Shown: piece after piece, positions 44,085 through 53,188 of the stretch
Position numbering within the stretch: the stretch's first letter is position 1
How the letters are laid out: each line of letters begins with the position of its first letter
From: Sphingopyxis macrogoltabida
Lineage (GTDB): Bacteria > Pseudomonadota > Alphaproteobacteria > Sphingomonadales > Sphingomonadaceae
Assembly (NCBI GenBank): GCA_003241685.1
Contig: QFPJ01000006.1
Span: 1 to 64,000 of the forward strand
DNA length: 64,000 nucleotides
Reading direction: 5' to 3'
Notes under the pieces: generated by a model
What the model saw: only the letters and a program-made list of their open reading frames with translations
The model's database searches: none
Told to the model about the DNA's origin: nothing
Position numbers and translations under genes: made by a program

Positions 44085-44756
44085 ATGACCGCCGTGCCGC
44101 CAACCATCCGTATCGCCCCCTCGATTCTGAGCGCCGACTTCGCCAGACTGGGCGAGGAAGTCCGCGCGATCGAGGAAGCGGGCGCCGACTGGGTCCATAT
44201 CGACGTGATGGATGGCCATTATGTGCCGAACCTGACGATCGGGCCGATGGTGGTGAAGGCTTTGCGGCCGCATTCGACGCTGCCCTTCGACGTCCATCTG
44301 ATGATCTCGCCCGTCGATCATTTTCTCGACGCTTTCGCGGCGGCGGGCGCCGACGTCATCACCGTGCATCCCGAGGCGGGACCGCATATCCACCGCACCG
44401 TTCAGCACATCAAGTCGCTGGGCAAACAGGCCGGCGTGTCGCTCAATCCCGCGACCCCGGCCAAGATGCTCGACTATCTGATCGACGACATCGACCTGGT
44501 CCTGATCATGAGCGTCAATCCGGGCTTCGGCGGCCAGAGCTTCCTTTCCAGCCAGCTTCGCAAGATCGAGGCGGTGCGGAAAATGATCGACAAGTCGGGC
44601 CGCGACATCCGGCTGGAAGTCGACGGCGGCATCGACGCCGGCACCGCGCCGCTGGCGATCGCGGCGGGCGCCGACGTGCTGGTCGCCGGAACCGCGACCT
44701 TCAAGGGCGGGCCGGACGCCTATGCCGACAATATCCGGCGCTTGCGCGGCGCCTGA
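44085..44756 (+). CDS. rpe: Ribulose-phosphate 3-epimerase
   Basis: A 223-residue TIM barrel interconverting ribulose-5-phosphate and xylulose-5-phosphate. It has IAPSILSADFARLGEEV, the metal-binding HIDVMDGHYVPNLTIGP with its catalytic Asp, FDVHLMI and LIMSVNPGFGGQSF, and the second catalytic Asp in VDGGID. It precedes the heparinase gene by 21 bp, probably one transcript. Confidence 0.97.
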   Translation: MTAVPPTIRIAPSILSADFARLGEEVRAIEEAGADWVHIDVMDGHYVPNLTIGPMVVKALRPHSTLPFDVHLMISPVDHFLDAFAAAGADVITVHPEAGPHIHRTVQHIKSLGKQAGVSLNPATPAKMLDYLIDDIDLVLIMSVNPGFGGQSFLSSQLRKIEAVRKMIDKSGRDIRLEVDGGIDAGTAPLAIAAGADVLVAGTATFKGGPDAYADNIRRLRGA

Positions 44757-44777
44757 ACGGTGGAGGGGAGACGGTCC

Positions 44778-46535
44778 ATGGCAACCCCTGTCGACCCGAC
44801 TCCCGATGCGGACGCCGACGCGCCCCGCGACGATTCGATCGAGCCCGGCAAGCGGCTGATCCGCCTGCCCGCCGACAAGGGGATGTCGCTGGGCGACCGC
44901 ATCGCCAACCAGATCACCCGCCTGACCTGGCGCACGCCGCTGCACGCCTTTCGCCTGAAGGGCCGCTTTCCGTTGAAGCTGCTCGGCGTGCCCGCCGACC
45001 CCGTGCCCGGCGACATGCGCGCCGGCACCGCGATCCGCGCCGGTCATTTCCTGCACCGCGGGCTGAAACTGCCGATCGCCGGGCTCGATTTCGCCGCGCT
45101 GGACGTGACGCCGACCTTTGCCGATTATCTGCACAGCTTCGCCTGGCTGCGCGATCTGGCGGCGACGGGCACCCGCGCCGACGGGGCGCCGATCGCCGAA
45201 GCGATGGTGCGCCAGTGGCTCGCCGCGCATGGCGAGACGGTCAGCGAACCGGCATGGAAAGCCGATAACAGCGGCTGGCGCATCCTGTATTGGGCCGCGC
45301 ACGCGCCGTTGATCCTGTCATCGAGCGACCTCGTCTACCGTTCGGCGGTGCTGAACCATCTCGCCCGCACCGCGCGCCACCTCGATCGCGTCGCCGACAA
45401 GACGCGGCCGGGCACCGGCCAGCTGGTCGCCTGGGTCGGCATCGTCGCGGCGGCGCTGCTGATGCCCGGCGGCGAACCGCGGCAGGTGTTCGGCGAGGCA
45501 GGGCTGCGCAAGGTCATCGAAACCAGCTTCTATGCCGACGGCGGCAATATCGCGCGGTCGCCGCAGGCGCAGCTCGACGCGATCCTGGCGCTGTCGATGC
45601 TCGCGCAGATATACGACATGCGGCGCATCGACCTGCCGCCCTTTCTGCGCGAAGTGCTGGCGCGCGCGGTCCCGGCGCTGCTCGGCCTGCTCCACAGCGA
45701 CGGCAGCATGGGCAATTGGCAGGGCAGCGGCGCCACCTCCGCGCTCCACATCCAATATGTCGTCGCCGCCAGCGGGGTGCGCACGCGCCCGCTGAAACAG
45801 GCGCGCGACTGGGGGTATCAGCGGCTGGTCGCGAACAAGGTCGTGCTGCTGGCCGATGCGGCGCCGCCGCCGATCGCGCGCGTGACCGAAGCCGGCTGCG
45901 CCTCGACCCTGGCCTTCGAACTGAGCGACGGGGACGAGCGCATCGTCGTCAATTGCGGCGGCGCGGCGCTGGCGGGCGCGACCATCCCGGCCGAACTGGC
46001 GCGCGGGCTGCGCACCACCGCGGCGCATTCGACGCTGACCATCGCCGACAGCAATTCGACCGCCATCCTGCCCAGCGGGTCGCTGGGCAAGGGCGTGACC
46101 GAGGTCGAGCTGGACCGCCAGGAAACGCCGCAGGGCAGCCGGCTGGAAATGAGCCACGACGGCTATGTCCGCCGCCACGGGCTGATCCACCGCCGCCTGC
46201 TGATCCTGTCGCCCAATGGCCGCGAATTGCGCGGCGAGGATATGCTGCTGCCCGCCCCGCGCAGCCGCCGTAAGGGCGACAAGGGCTTCACGCTGCGATT
46301 TCACCTTGGCCGCAATATTTCCGCCAGCCTGACCGCCGACAGGCTGGGCGCGCTGCTGCGCATATCGGGCGGTCCGCTATGGCAGTTCCGCACCAGCGAG
46401 GGCACGCTGGAGATCGAGGAAAGCCTGTGGGTCGACGGCGACGGCCGTCCGCACCCCGCCGAACAGCTGGTCGTCACGGGCACCGCGCCCGCCGGCGGCG
46501 CCAGCATCGGCTGGATCTTCAAGCATATCGGCTAG
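44778..46535 (+). CDS. Heparinase II/III family protein
   Basis: A 585-residue protein with an N-terminal (alpha/alpha) toroid and a C-terminal beta-sandwich typical of the heparinase II/III family (FLHRGLKLPIAGLDFA, NWQGSGATSALHIQ, TTAAHSTLTIADSNSTAIL, YVRRHGLIHRRLLILS). The His in AAHSTL and the Tyr/His of the toroid resemble lyase active-site residues. There is no signal peptide, unlike secreted lyases. In sphingomonads and other alphaproteobacteria a family member follows rpe, and its substrate is unknown. GGAGGGG lies nine bases before the ATG. Confidence 0.88.
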   Translation: MATPVDPTPDADADAPRDDSIEPGKRLIRLPADKGMSLGDRIANQITRLTWRTPLHAFRLKGRFPLKLLGVPADPVPGDMRAGTAIRAGHFLHRGLKLPIAGLDFAALDVTPTFADYLHSFAWLRDLAATGTRADGAPIAEAMVRQWLAAHGETVSEPAWKADNSGWRILYWAAHAPLILSSSDLVYRSAVLNHLARTARHLDRVADKTRPGTGQLVAWVGIVAAALLMPGGEPRQVFGEAGLRKVIETSFYADGGNIARSPQAQLDAILALSMLAQIYDMRRIDLPPFLREVLARAVPALLGLLHSDGSMGNWQGSGATSALHIQYVVAASGVRTRPLKQARDWGYQRLVANKVVLLADAAPPPIARVTEAGCASTLAFELSDGDERIVVNCGGAALAGATIPAELARGLRTTAAHSTLTIADSNSTAILPSGSLGKGVTEVELDRQETPQGSRLEMSHDGYVRRHGLIHRRLLILSPNGRELRGEDMLLPAPRSRRKGDKGFTLRFHLGRNISASLTADRLGALLRISGGPLWQFRTSEGTLEIEESLWVDGDGRPHPAEQLVVTGTAPAGGASIGWIFKHIG

Positions 46536-46629
46536 AGCGGAAGGGTCCAGGTCCTGCGGCAATTTCGGGGCGGGGGGGCGAAGGCTTCTTCACCCGCGAT
46601 CGTTATCCCGGACCCGATCCGGGTTTCGC

Positions 46630-48162
46630 TCACCCCGCGTAGGCGTCGCGCAACTCGCGTTTCAGCACCTTGCCGATCGCGCTGCGCGGCAGTTCGTCGA
46701 CGATGGTGATCGCGCTCAGGCGCTGGGTCTTGCCGACCTTGGCGTTGCAGTCGGCGCGCACGCTTTCGGGATCGGCGCCGGGTTTCAGCACCGCAAAGGC
46801 GACGGGCGTCTCCCCCCATTCCTCGCTCGGCATCCCGACCACCGCGGCCTCGACGACACGGTCGTCGGCGGTCAGTATCGCTTCCAGATCGCTGGGAAAG
46901 ATGTTGAACCCGCCCGAAATGATCATGTCCTTGGCGCGGTCCATCAACGTCAGGAAACCGTCCTCGTCGATGCGGCCGATGTCGCCGTGACGATAGAAGA
47001 GCGTGCCGTCGGCATCGTGCCAGTGCATCGCCCGGGTCGCATCGGGGCGGTTGTTGTATCCGGTCATCATCGCGGCGGAGCGGCCGACCACTTCGCCGAT
47101 CGATCCTTGCGGCAGTTCCCGGCCATCCTCGTCGATCACCTTGGCGATGTGGCCCGGCGCCGGCTGCCCGACGGTGTGCAGCTTGTCCGGATATTTATGC
47201 GCTTCCAACAGGAAGGTCGCGCCGCCCTCGGTCATGCCATAGATTTCGACGAGTCCGCCCGGCCAGCGTTCGACCACATCGGCCTTCAGCGCCGCCGGGA
47301 AGGGAGCCGACGTGCAATATTTCATCACGAAGCTGCTGAGGTCGAAACGGCCGAAATCCTCCAGCGCCATGATCCGGCGATATTGCACCGGGACCAGCAT
47401 CGTGTTGGTCGCGCGTTCGCGTTCGGCCAGCTCCAGAAAAGCGCGCGCGTCGAATTTCTTCATCAGCACCCCCTGTCCGCCCGATCCCAGCGTCGGCAGG
47501 AAACTGGCCATCGTCGTATTGGAATATAGCGGCGTCGACAGGATCGTCACCGCCGCCGGGCCATAGGCGGGCGCGCCGCGCTGGATATGCTGCCAGCGCA
47601 TCGCATGGCTGTGGACGATGCCCTTGGGCGTGCCGGTCGTGCCCGATGAATAGATGATGTTGAACCCGTCTTCGGGCCCGATCGCGACCGGCGCGGGCTT
47701 CGCGCCCGCTGCCGCCATCCATGTGTCCAGCGCCGCGCCGACGGCGCTGCCATCCATCGCGATATGGTCGCGCGCGGCGATGGTCTGTCCCTCCAGGCTC
47801 GCCGCCGCCGCGCTGTCGAGGAACAGGTGCCGCGCGCCGGTGTCGGCGATCATCGCCGCCATCTGTTCGCCGGTCGCGCTGTTGGTGATCAGGCCCGCGA
47901 CGCCCCCGGCGCGCAGCGTGCCCAGTATCACCGCCACCTGTTCGACGCTGTTCAATCCCGCGATCGCGGTGCGGTCGCCTTTCGCGAATCCGTCCGCCTG
48001 CAGCCGGGCGGCGATTCGGTCGATCATCTCGTCCAGTTCGGACCAGCTCAACCGCCGAAACGGATCGGCGGCCGCTACGGCATTGGGCCGTTCAACCGCG
48101 TGGCGATGCACCAGATCGGACAGGGTGGCGAAGTCGCCGGCGAGCATTTCGGGGCCAGTCAT
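46630..48162 (-). CDS. Acyl-CoA synthetase (AMP-dependent, fatty-acid type)
   Basis: A 510-residue adenylate-forming ligase that activates a carboxylic acid as its CoA thioester. The P-loop-like IIYSSGTTGTPKG is present mid-protein, then IYGMTEGG, a GDIGRIDEDGFLTLMDRAKDMIISGGFNIFPSDLE hinge block and a C-terminal PRSAIGKVLKREL with the catalytic Lys. The ATG at 48162 is used; a TTG two codons upstream is possible. Its neighbours are a response regulator and a second synthetase, all divergent or unlinked. Confidence 0.92.
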   Translation of the reverse strand: MTGPEMLAGDFATLSDLVHRHAVERPNAVAAADPFRRLSWSELDEMIDRIAARLQADGFAKGDRTAIAGLNSVEQVAVILGTLRAGGVAGLITNSATGEQMAAMIADTGARHLFLDSAAAASLEGQTIAARDHIAMDGSAVGAALDTWMAAAGAKPAPVAIGPEDGFNIIYSSGTTGTPKGIVHSHAMRWQHIQRGAPAYGPAAVTILSTPLYSNTTMASFLPTLGSGGQGVLMKKFDARAFLELAERERATNTMLVPVQYRRIMALEDFGRFDLSSFVMKYCTSAPFPAALKADVVERWPGGLVEIYGMTEGGATFLLEAHKYPDKLHTVGQPAPGHIAKVIDEDGRELPQGSIGEVVGRSAAMMTGYNNRPDATRAMHWHDADGTLFYRHGDIGRIDEDGFLTLMDRAKDMIISGGFNIFPSDLEAILTADDRVVEAAVVGMPSEEWGETPVAFAVLKPGADPESVRADCNAKVGKTQRLSAITIVDELPRSAIGKVLKRELRDAYAG

Positions 48163-48245
48163 GGGCAAATCGTTAGCACAGCGGCGCTATCGTGCAACGC
48201 GGGGCAGGGACCGGAATTGCGGCGTGGATACCGGGGAGTGCGGCA

Positions 48246-48965
48246 ATGCAGGACAGCGACGGCCGCGCCGCGCCGGCTCCGCCGCTGGTCGCGATCCACC
48301 ATCGGCACGACGCCCGCGCGTGGGTTCTGGCGTCCGCGCTGGCCACGGTGGGGATGAAGGCGGCGCTGCTCCCGCCGCCGGAGGAGGATGCCGCCGCGTG
48401 GCGCGACTGCCGCTTCGACATCCTGGCCTTCGACCCCTTCGATGCGCGCGCCGTGCCGCGCCCCCGTATCGATCTTGCCCGTGCGATCGCGGCGCGGCGG
48501 CCGCTGATCATCCTGTCGGATCGCGACGCGGTCGAAGACCGGATGCTGGCGCTGACGGCGGGCGCCGACGATGCGGTGGGATGGGGCGCCGACCCGATCG
48601 AAGCCGTCGCCCGGATTGCCGGTCTGTTGCGGCGCGCCCGCATGGCGCCCGGCCGGATCGACTGCGACGATCTGCACATCGACCTGATCGACCGCCGCGT
48701 CGAGCGGGCGGGGCGTCCGATTCGTCTGCCGCTGCGCGAATTTGACCTGCTCGCCAATCTGGCGCGCGTCCCCGACCGGCCCGTGTCGCGCGCCACGCTG
48801 TTGCGGGCGGTCTGGCAGATCGATTTCGATCCCGGCACGAACCGGGTGGAGGTGCATATGTCGCGCCTGCGCGCCCGGATCGACCACGGCTTCGGCTGGC
48901 CGATGCTGCACACGGTGAAGGGGCATGGCTATGCGCTGCGCACGCGCGGCGGCAAGCTCGCTTGA
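48246..48965 (+). CDS. OmpR-family response regulator with a degenerate receiver domain
   Basis: A 239-residue protein. The C-terminal winged helix (about 145-235; LPLREFDLLANLARVPDRPVSRATLL, then TNRVEVHMSRLRARI and LHTVKGHGYAL) is a typical OmpR/PhoB DNA-binding domain. The N-terminal receiver lacks the acidic pair after strand 1 (LVAIHHRHD) and the conserved Lys (replaced near VGWGADP), although an Asp remains in AFDPFDA. It probably works without normal phosphorylation. No kinase is nearby. The start is the ATG at 48246; longer frames are unrelated. Confidence 0.85.
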   Translation: MQDSDGRAAPAPPLVAIHHRHDARAWVLASALATVGMKAALLPPPEEDAAAWRDCRFDILAFDPFDARAVPRPRIDLARAIAARRPLIILSDRDAVEDRMLALTAGADDAVGWGADPIEAVARIAGLLRRARMAPGRIDCDDLHIDLIDRRVERAGRPIRLPLREFDLLANLARVPDRPVSRATLLRAVWQIDFDPGTNRVEVHMSRLRARIDHGFGWPMLHTVKGHGYALRTRGGKLA

Positions 48966-49031
48966 CCAACAGTTTCAACCCGCTACTCATTCAAGCCATA
49001 ACGAAACTAAAGATAATGGAGAAGATTGCCC

Positions 49032-50564
49032 ATGCACCCGTCGGTCCACGCCCGCACCCATCCCGACAAGCCCGCGGTCATCGTCGCCGAAACGGGCGAG
49101 GCGATCAGCTATGCCGATCTCGACGCCGCGTCGAACCGCGCCGCTCAGCTTTTTCGCGCGCATGGGCTGGACCATGACGATGTCGTCGCCTTCATGTGCG
49201 AAAACACGCCGCATTATTACGGGCTGACCTGGGGCGCGCAGCGTGCGGGACTGCGCTATGTCTGCATTTCGTCGCGGCTGACCCAGGACGAAACCGACTA
49301 TATCCTCGAAAATTCGGGCGCAAAGATGCTGATCGTGTCGGCGGCTCTGGCGGAAGCGGCGCAAAAACTGTCGTCGCGGATCGAGCATTTTTCGCTGGGC
49401 GGGACGATTCCGGGCTGGCCGTCGATCGAGGATGCGCTCGCCGCGATGCCCGCGACCCCGATCGCCGACGAACGCGCCGGGGTCGACATGCTCTATTCGT
49501 CGGGGACCACCGGCCGGCCGAAGGGGGTGCGCGTCCCGCTGCCCGACGATCCGGCGATCGATGCGCCGAACAGCCTCGTGCTGCTCGCCTCCGCCGCGTT
49601 CGGGATCAACGCCGACAGCGTCTATCTTTCGCCCGCGCCGCTGTATCACGCGGCGCCGCTGCGCTGGTCGATGACGATCCACCGGCTGGGCGGCACCGTG
49701 ATCCTGATGAAGAAATTCGATCCCGAAGGCGCGCTGGCGGCGATCCAGATCTATGGCTGCAACTGCGCCCAGTTCGTGCCGACGCATTTCGTGCGGATGC
49801 TCAAGCTGCCGGACGATGTGCGTGCGCGCTATGACGTGTCGACGATGAAGGCGGCGATCCACGCCGCCGCGCCCTGTCCGGTTCCGGTGAAGCAGGCGAT
49901 GATCGACTGGTGGGGGCCGGTACTGCTCGAATATTATGCGGGGTCGGAAGGCAATGGCATGACCTTCGCGACCAGCGCCGACTGGCTTGCGCACAAGGGC
50001 AGCGTCGGCCGTGCGATCATGGGTACGGTCCATATCGTCGCCGAGGATAATGAAACCGACCTGCCGGTGGGCGAAGAAGGCGCCGTTTTCTTCGAGAGCG
50101 AAAATATCTTCGAATATCATGACGATCCGGAAAAGACGGCGTCCAGCCGCAATGCCAAGGGCTGGTCGACGCTCGGCGATGTCGGCCGGCTCGACGGCGA
50201 CGGCTTCCTCTATCTCACCGATCGCAAGAGCTTCATGATCATCTCGGGCGGCGTGAACATCTATCCCCAGGAAATCGAAAATCACCTCGTCACCCACCCG
50301 AAGGTCGCCGACGTCGCCGTCGTCGGCGGACCGCACGACGAAATGGGCGAGGAGGTCATCGCCGTGATCCAGCCCGTCGACATGGCCGACGCGACGGACG
50401 CCTTCCGCGAAGACCTGATCGCCTTTGCGCGCGAGAAGCTGTCGGGCGTGAAGATCCCGCGCCGCATCGATTTCCTCGACGCGCTGCCGCGCCATGACAC
50501 CGGAAAGCTCTACAAGCGGCTGCTGCGCGACCGCTATTGGGAAAAGACCAAGGCGGACGTGTGA
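49032..50564 (+). CDS. Acyl-CoA synthetase (AMP-dependent)
   Basis: A 510-residue adenylate-forming CoA ligase. MLYSSGTTGRPKGV is the AMP-binding P-loop, YYAGSEGNGM the substrate loop, LGDVGRLDGDGFLYLTDRKSFMIISGGVNIYPQEIE the hinge, and PRHDTGKLYKRLLRD the catalytic Lys segment. GGAGAAG lies seven bases before the ATG at 49032. It leads a tight three-gene run with the DsbA-fold isomerase (two bases later) and the crotonase, suggesting catabolism of an aromatic or branched acid. Confidence 0.93.
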   Translation: MHPSVHARTHPDKPAVIVAETGEAISYADLDAASNRAAQLFRAHGLDHDDVVAFMCENTPHYYGLTWGAQRAGLRYVCISSRLTQDETDYILENSGAKMLIVSAALAEAAQKLSSRIEHFSLGGTIPGWPSIEDALAAMPATPIADERAGVDMLYSSGTTGRPKGVRVPLPDDPAIDAPNSLVLLASAAFGINADSVYLSPAPLYHAAPLRWSMTIHRLGGTVILMKKFDPEGALAAIQIYGCNCAQFVPTHFVRMLKLPDDVRARYDVSTMKAAIHAAAPCPVPVKQAMIDWWGPVLLEYYAGSEGNGMTFATSADWLAHKGSVGRAIMGTVHIVAEDNETDLPVGEEGAVFFESENIFEYHDDPEKTASSRNAKGWSTLGDVGRLDGDGFLYLTDRKSFMIISGGVNIYPQEIENHLVTHPKVADVAVVGGPHDEMGEEVIAVIQPVDMADATDAFREDLIAFAREKLSGVKIPRRIDFLDALPRHDTGKLYKRLLRDRYWEKTKADV

Positions 50565-50566
50565 TC

Positions 50567-51175
50567 ATGGCCGCGCGCGTCGAATTCTTTTTCGATCTGT
50601 CGAGCCCCTGGACGTGCCTGGCGTTTCACAATCTGCCGGCGGTGCTGCAGCGGTGCGGCGCCAGCGCCGTCTATCGCCCGATCCTGGTCGGCGGCGTGTT
50701 CAACGCCGTGAATCCGGCGGTCTATGCGGCGCGCGAACAGGCCGACAACCGGCGGTTGGAGCATAGCTGGAAGATATTGAAAGACTGGGCGCGCCTCGCC
50801 GGGGTGCCGATGAACTTTCCGTCGCGCTGGCATCCGGCAAAGAGCATTCACGCGATGCGTTTCGCCTGCGCGCTGGAACAGGACCAGCCCGCGTTGATCC
50901 GCTTCGCGCGTGGGGCCTTCGCAAGCTATTTCGACCGGCAGGAAAATCTCGACGATCCGGCCGTGCTGGCGGCCGTCGCCGACGCCGAAGGCCTGGACGG
51001 CGCATCGCTGGCCGCGGCGGCGACCACCGATGCGGTCAAGGCGCGGCTGCGCGCCAACACCGACGAGGTGATAGCGCGGGGCGGCTATGGCTCGCCGACG
51101 ATCTTCGTTGACCGCACCGACATGTATTTCGGAAACGACCAATTGCCGCTCGTCGAAGCGGCGCTGCAACGCTGA
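50567..51175 (+). CDS. DsbA-fold protein, 2-hydroxychromene-2-carboxylate isomerase family
   Basis: A 202-residue thioredoxin-fold protein with FFFDLSSPWTCLAFHNLP at the start, where the usual CxxC is replaced by SPWT, and a C-terminal GSPTIFVDRTDMYFGNDQLPL with the cis-proline and substrate-binding FGNDQ. This is the pattern of the glutathione-dependent HCCA isomerase/kappa-GST group. In this operon it may isomerise or reduce an aromatic-derived intermediate. It starts two bases after the synthetase stop. Confidence 0.88.
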   Translation: MAARVEFFFDLSSPWTCLAFHNLPAVLQRCGASAVYRPILVGGVFNAVNPAVYAAREQADNRRLEHSWKILKDWARLAGVPMNFPSRWHPAKSIHAMRFACALEQDQPALIRFARGAFASYFDRQENLDDPAVLAAVADAEGLDGASLAAAATTDAVKARLRANTDEVIARGGYGSPTIFVDRTDMYFGNDQLPLVEAALQR

Positions 51176-51192
51176 CCATGAAGGGCTCTCCG

Positions 51193-51996
51193 ATGAAGGA
51201 CCGTATCTCGATCACCATGCTGGACGACGGCATCGCCGATGTCCGCATGATCCGCGCCGACAAGATGAACGCGCTCGACGCTGGGATGTGGGCGGCGCTG
51301 GCGGAAGCAGTCGACGCGCTGAAGGCGATGGCGGGCCTGCGCGTCGTCGTGTTGTCGGGCGAAGGGCGCGCGTTCTGCGCCGGGCTCGACCTGTCGAGCC
51401 TCAGCGCCGACCGCGATCCCGGCGCGAGCAGCGCGGGCGGAACGCTGTCCGATCGCACGATGGGGATCGCGAACAACGCCCAATATGCCGCATGGGGGTG
51501 GCGCGAAATCCCGGTGCCGGTGATCGCGGCGGTGCACGGCGTCGCTTTTGGGGCCGGCAGCCAGATCATGGCGGCCGCCGACATCCGTATCGTCCACCCC
51601 GACACGCGCATCGCGATCATGGAAATGCGCTGGGGCCTGGTTCCCGATGTCGCGGGCATGGCGCTGTGGCGCACGCAGGTCGCCGACGATGTGCTGCGCG
51701 AGATGGTCTATACCAACCGCGAATTCAACGGATCGGAAGCGAAGCTGCTGGGCTTTGCAACGCATGTTTCCGAAGATCCGCTGGCGCAGGCGATGGACCT
51801 CGCGCGCGTCATCGCCGACAAGAATCCCCATGCGATTCGCGGCGCCAAGCGGCTCTGCAACATGCTGGCCGACGCGACCGATGCCGAAATATTGCAGGCC
51901 GAAAGCGACGAGCAGGTGAAGGTCATCCGCACTCCGAACCAGATGGAAGCGGTGATGGCGCATATGCAGAAGCGTAAGCCGAATTTCGCCGATTGA
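51193..51996 (+). CDS. Enoyl-CoA hydratase/isomerase (crotonase) family protein
   Basis: A 267-residue crotonase-fold enzyme. The oxyanion-hole segments are VLSGEGRAFCAGLDLSS and AAVHGVAFGAGSQIMAAADIRI; the position of the catalytic Glu is taken by a WGLVPD segment with Asp, so hydratase, hydrolase or isomerase activity is open. The ATG at 51193 has AAGGG seven bases upstream; the ATG at 51178 is an alternative. It is the third gene of the CoA-ligase operon. Confidence 0.9.
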   Translation: MKDRISITMLDDGIADVRMIRADKMNALDAGMWAALAEAVDALKAMAGLRVVVLSGEGRAFCAGLDLSSLSADRDPGASSAGGTLSDRTMGIANNAQYAAWGWREIPVPVIAAVHGVAFGAGSQIMAAADIRIVHPDTRIAIMEMRWGLVPDVAGMALWRTQVADDVLREMVYTNREFNGSEAKLLGFATHVSEDPLAQAMDLARVIADKNPHAIRGAKRLCNMLADATDAEILQAESDEQVKVIRTPNQMEAVMAHMQKRKPNFAD

Positions 51997-52033
51997 CGGT
52001 CTTGTCGTTGGGAGGGAGCGAAAGGCGGCGCGG

Positions 52034-52211
52034 CAATCCAGAGCCCGCCCAAGCCGCTCTGGATTGCTTCGCTACGCTCGCAATGACGGACGCAATGAAG
52101 GACCCAATGACGGACCTTGGATCGGGGACAGGGACCGCCTGCCCGAGCGAAGCCGAGGGGCTCGTTCGAGCGCAGCGAGAACCGCTACCTCAGAGCCTCG
52201 ACTTCGCTCGG
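52034..52211. repeat. Cluster of REP-like repeats
   Basis: In the gap after the crotonase: a GGATTGCTTCGCTACGCTCG sequence followed by CAATGACGG (52070-52090), paired with an AATCCAGAGC arm upstream; then CCGAGCGAAGCCGAGG (52143-52158) and its near-complement at 52196-52211. These match the families seen at 36179 and 29906. No gene is visible in 51997-52259. Confidence 0.6.
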
Positions 52212-52259
52212 CACAGTCCCCCATCTTTGGCGGGCAAAGCGGAAAGGCTTGCGTTGTGC

Positions 52260-52955
52260 TTAATCGAGCAACGTCAAAAACCGCGCGGCATTGTGCCACT
52301 CGGCCTCGCGCCGGGCCCGCGCCTGCTGCGCTTCGCTATCGGCGCCCCAGCGGCGTTCCTGATATAGTTCGTCGAGGCTGACCGCTGCCCATAAGCGGTC
52401 GGCGGGGAAGGCGTTTTCGATCAGCGCAAGGCCCGCGACCAGCGAGCCGCCGATCGTCACCAACAGGGTCAGCGCGGCGAGACGAAAAGGGTCCTGCACC
52501 AGCACGGCACCGCGCAGCGCCGTGACGGTCGCCTCCGGCTGATCGATCGGCAAGACGCCTTGCGCCAGCGCGAACTCGATGCCGTGCCGCGTTTCCGCCC
52601 AGGCGAGGAGCGGATTCCAGGCGGCCGCCTGTTCGGCCTGCAACGCCGCATCGCGGTCGTCGCGGTAACAGAAAAGCTCGCTTTGCGCATAGGCGGCGAT
52701 CGGTTCGGCGAAGGCGGCGGGGTCGGGCGATGCCAGATCGACGGCCGCATTGGCGATCCCGGTCAGCGGCATGGCGGCAGGGTCGATCACGTCGCCCTGT
52801 GCCTGCCATTCGGCGGCGATCGCCTCGGCCAGCGGCGCGCTCGCGATCAGCAACGGCGCGCGCTGGGGCGTGTTGATGGGGCGTCCGTCGAGCGCGATGC
52901 CCCATGTGCCGTCGTCCCGTGCGACGACGGCCGCATTCTTCCAGAAACGTTTCAC
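52260..52955 (-). CDS. ATP12-family F1-ATPase assembly chaperone
   Basis: A 231-residue protein of the ATP12 family, which helps assemble the F1 alpha subunit. The N-terminal beta-rich KRFWKNAAVVARDDGTWGIALDGRPINTPQRAPLL and the helical C-terminal domain (AAEWQAQGDVIDPAAMPLTGIANAAVD, then QSELFCYRDD) are characteristic. Its start overlaps the upstream small membrane-protein stop (ATGA). Confidence 0.95.
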   Translation of the reverse strand: MKRFWKNAAVVARDDGTWGIALDGRPINTPQRAPLLIASAPLAEAIAAEWQAQGDVIDPAAMPLTGIANAAVDLASPDPAAFAEPIAAYAQSELFCYRDDRDAALQAEQAAAWNPLLAWAETRHGIEFALAQGVLPIDQPEATVTALRGAVLVQDPFRLAALTLLVTIGGSLVAGLALIENAFPADRLWAAVSLDELYQERRWGADSEAQQARARREAEWHNAARFLTLLD

Positions 52956-53188
52956 AGCTTTTTGGGCGAACGCCAGCGGCGCGCGAGCAGCAGGGGCATC
53001 ACCGCGAAATCAAAGGCGCCCACCAGAACGACGCCGGCACCGATCCAGCGGTCGGTCGGCTGTCCGGCAACCGTCCATCCCCCCTGGATCAGCACGAAGC
53101 CGCCCAGGACGAGCAGGGCGCCGACGATCCGCATCATCGTGATCGCCAGATAGCGTTTTTTCGCGAGGGCATCGTCGGCGGGGGTCAT
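52952..53188 (-). CDS. Small two-helix membrane protein
   Basis: A 78-residue protein with hydrophobic segments at about 18-36 and 49-68 and a basic C-terminal tail. It overlaps the ATP12 gene downstream and the PaiB-like gene upstream (ATGA both sides), so it is translated within that operon. I do not recognise a function. Confidence 0.7.
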   Translation of the reverse strand: MTPADDALAKKRYLAITMMRIVGALLVLGGFVLIQGGWTVAGQPTDRWIGAGVVLVGAFDFAVMPLLLARRWRSPKKL

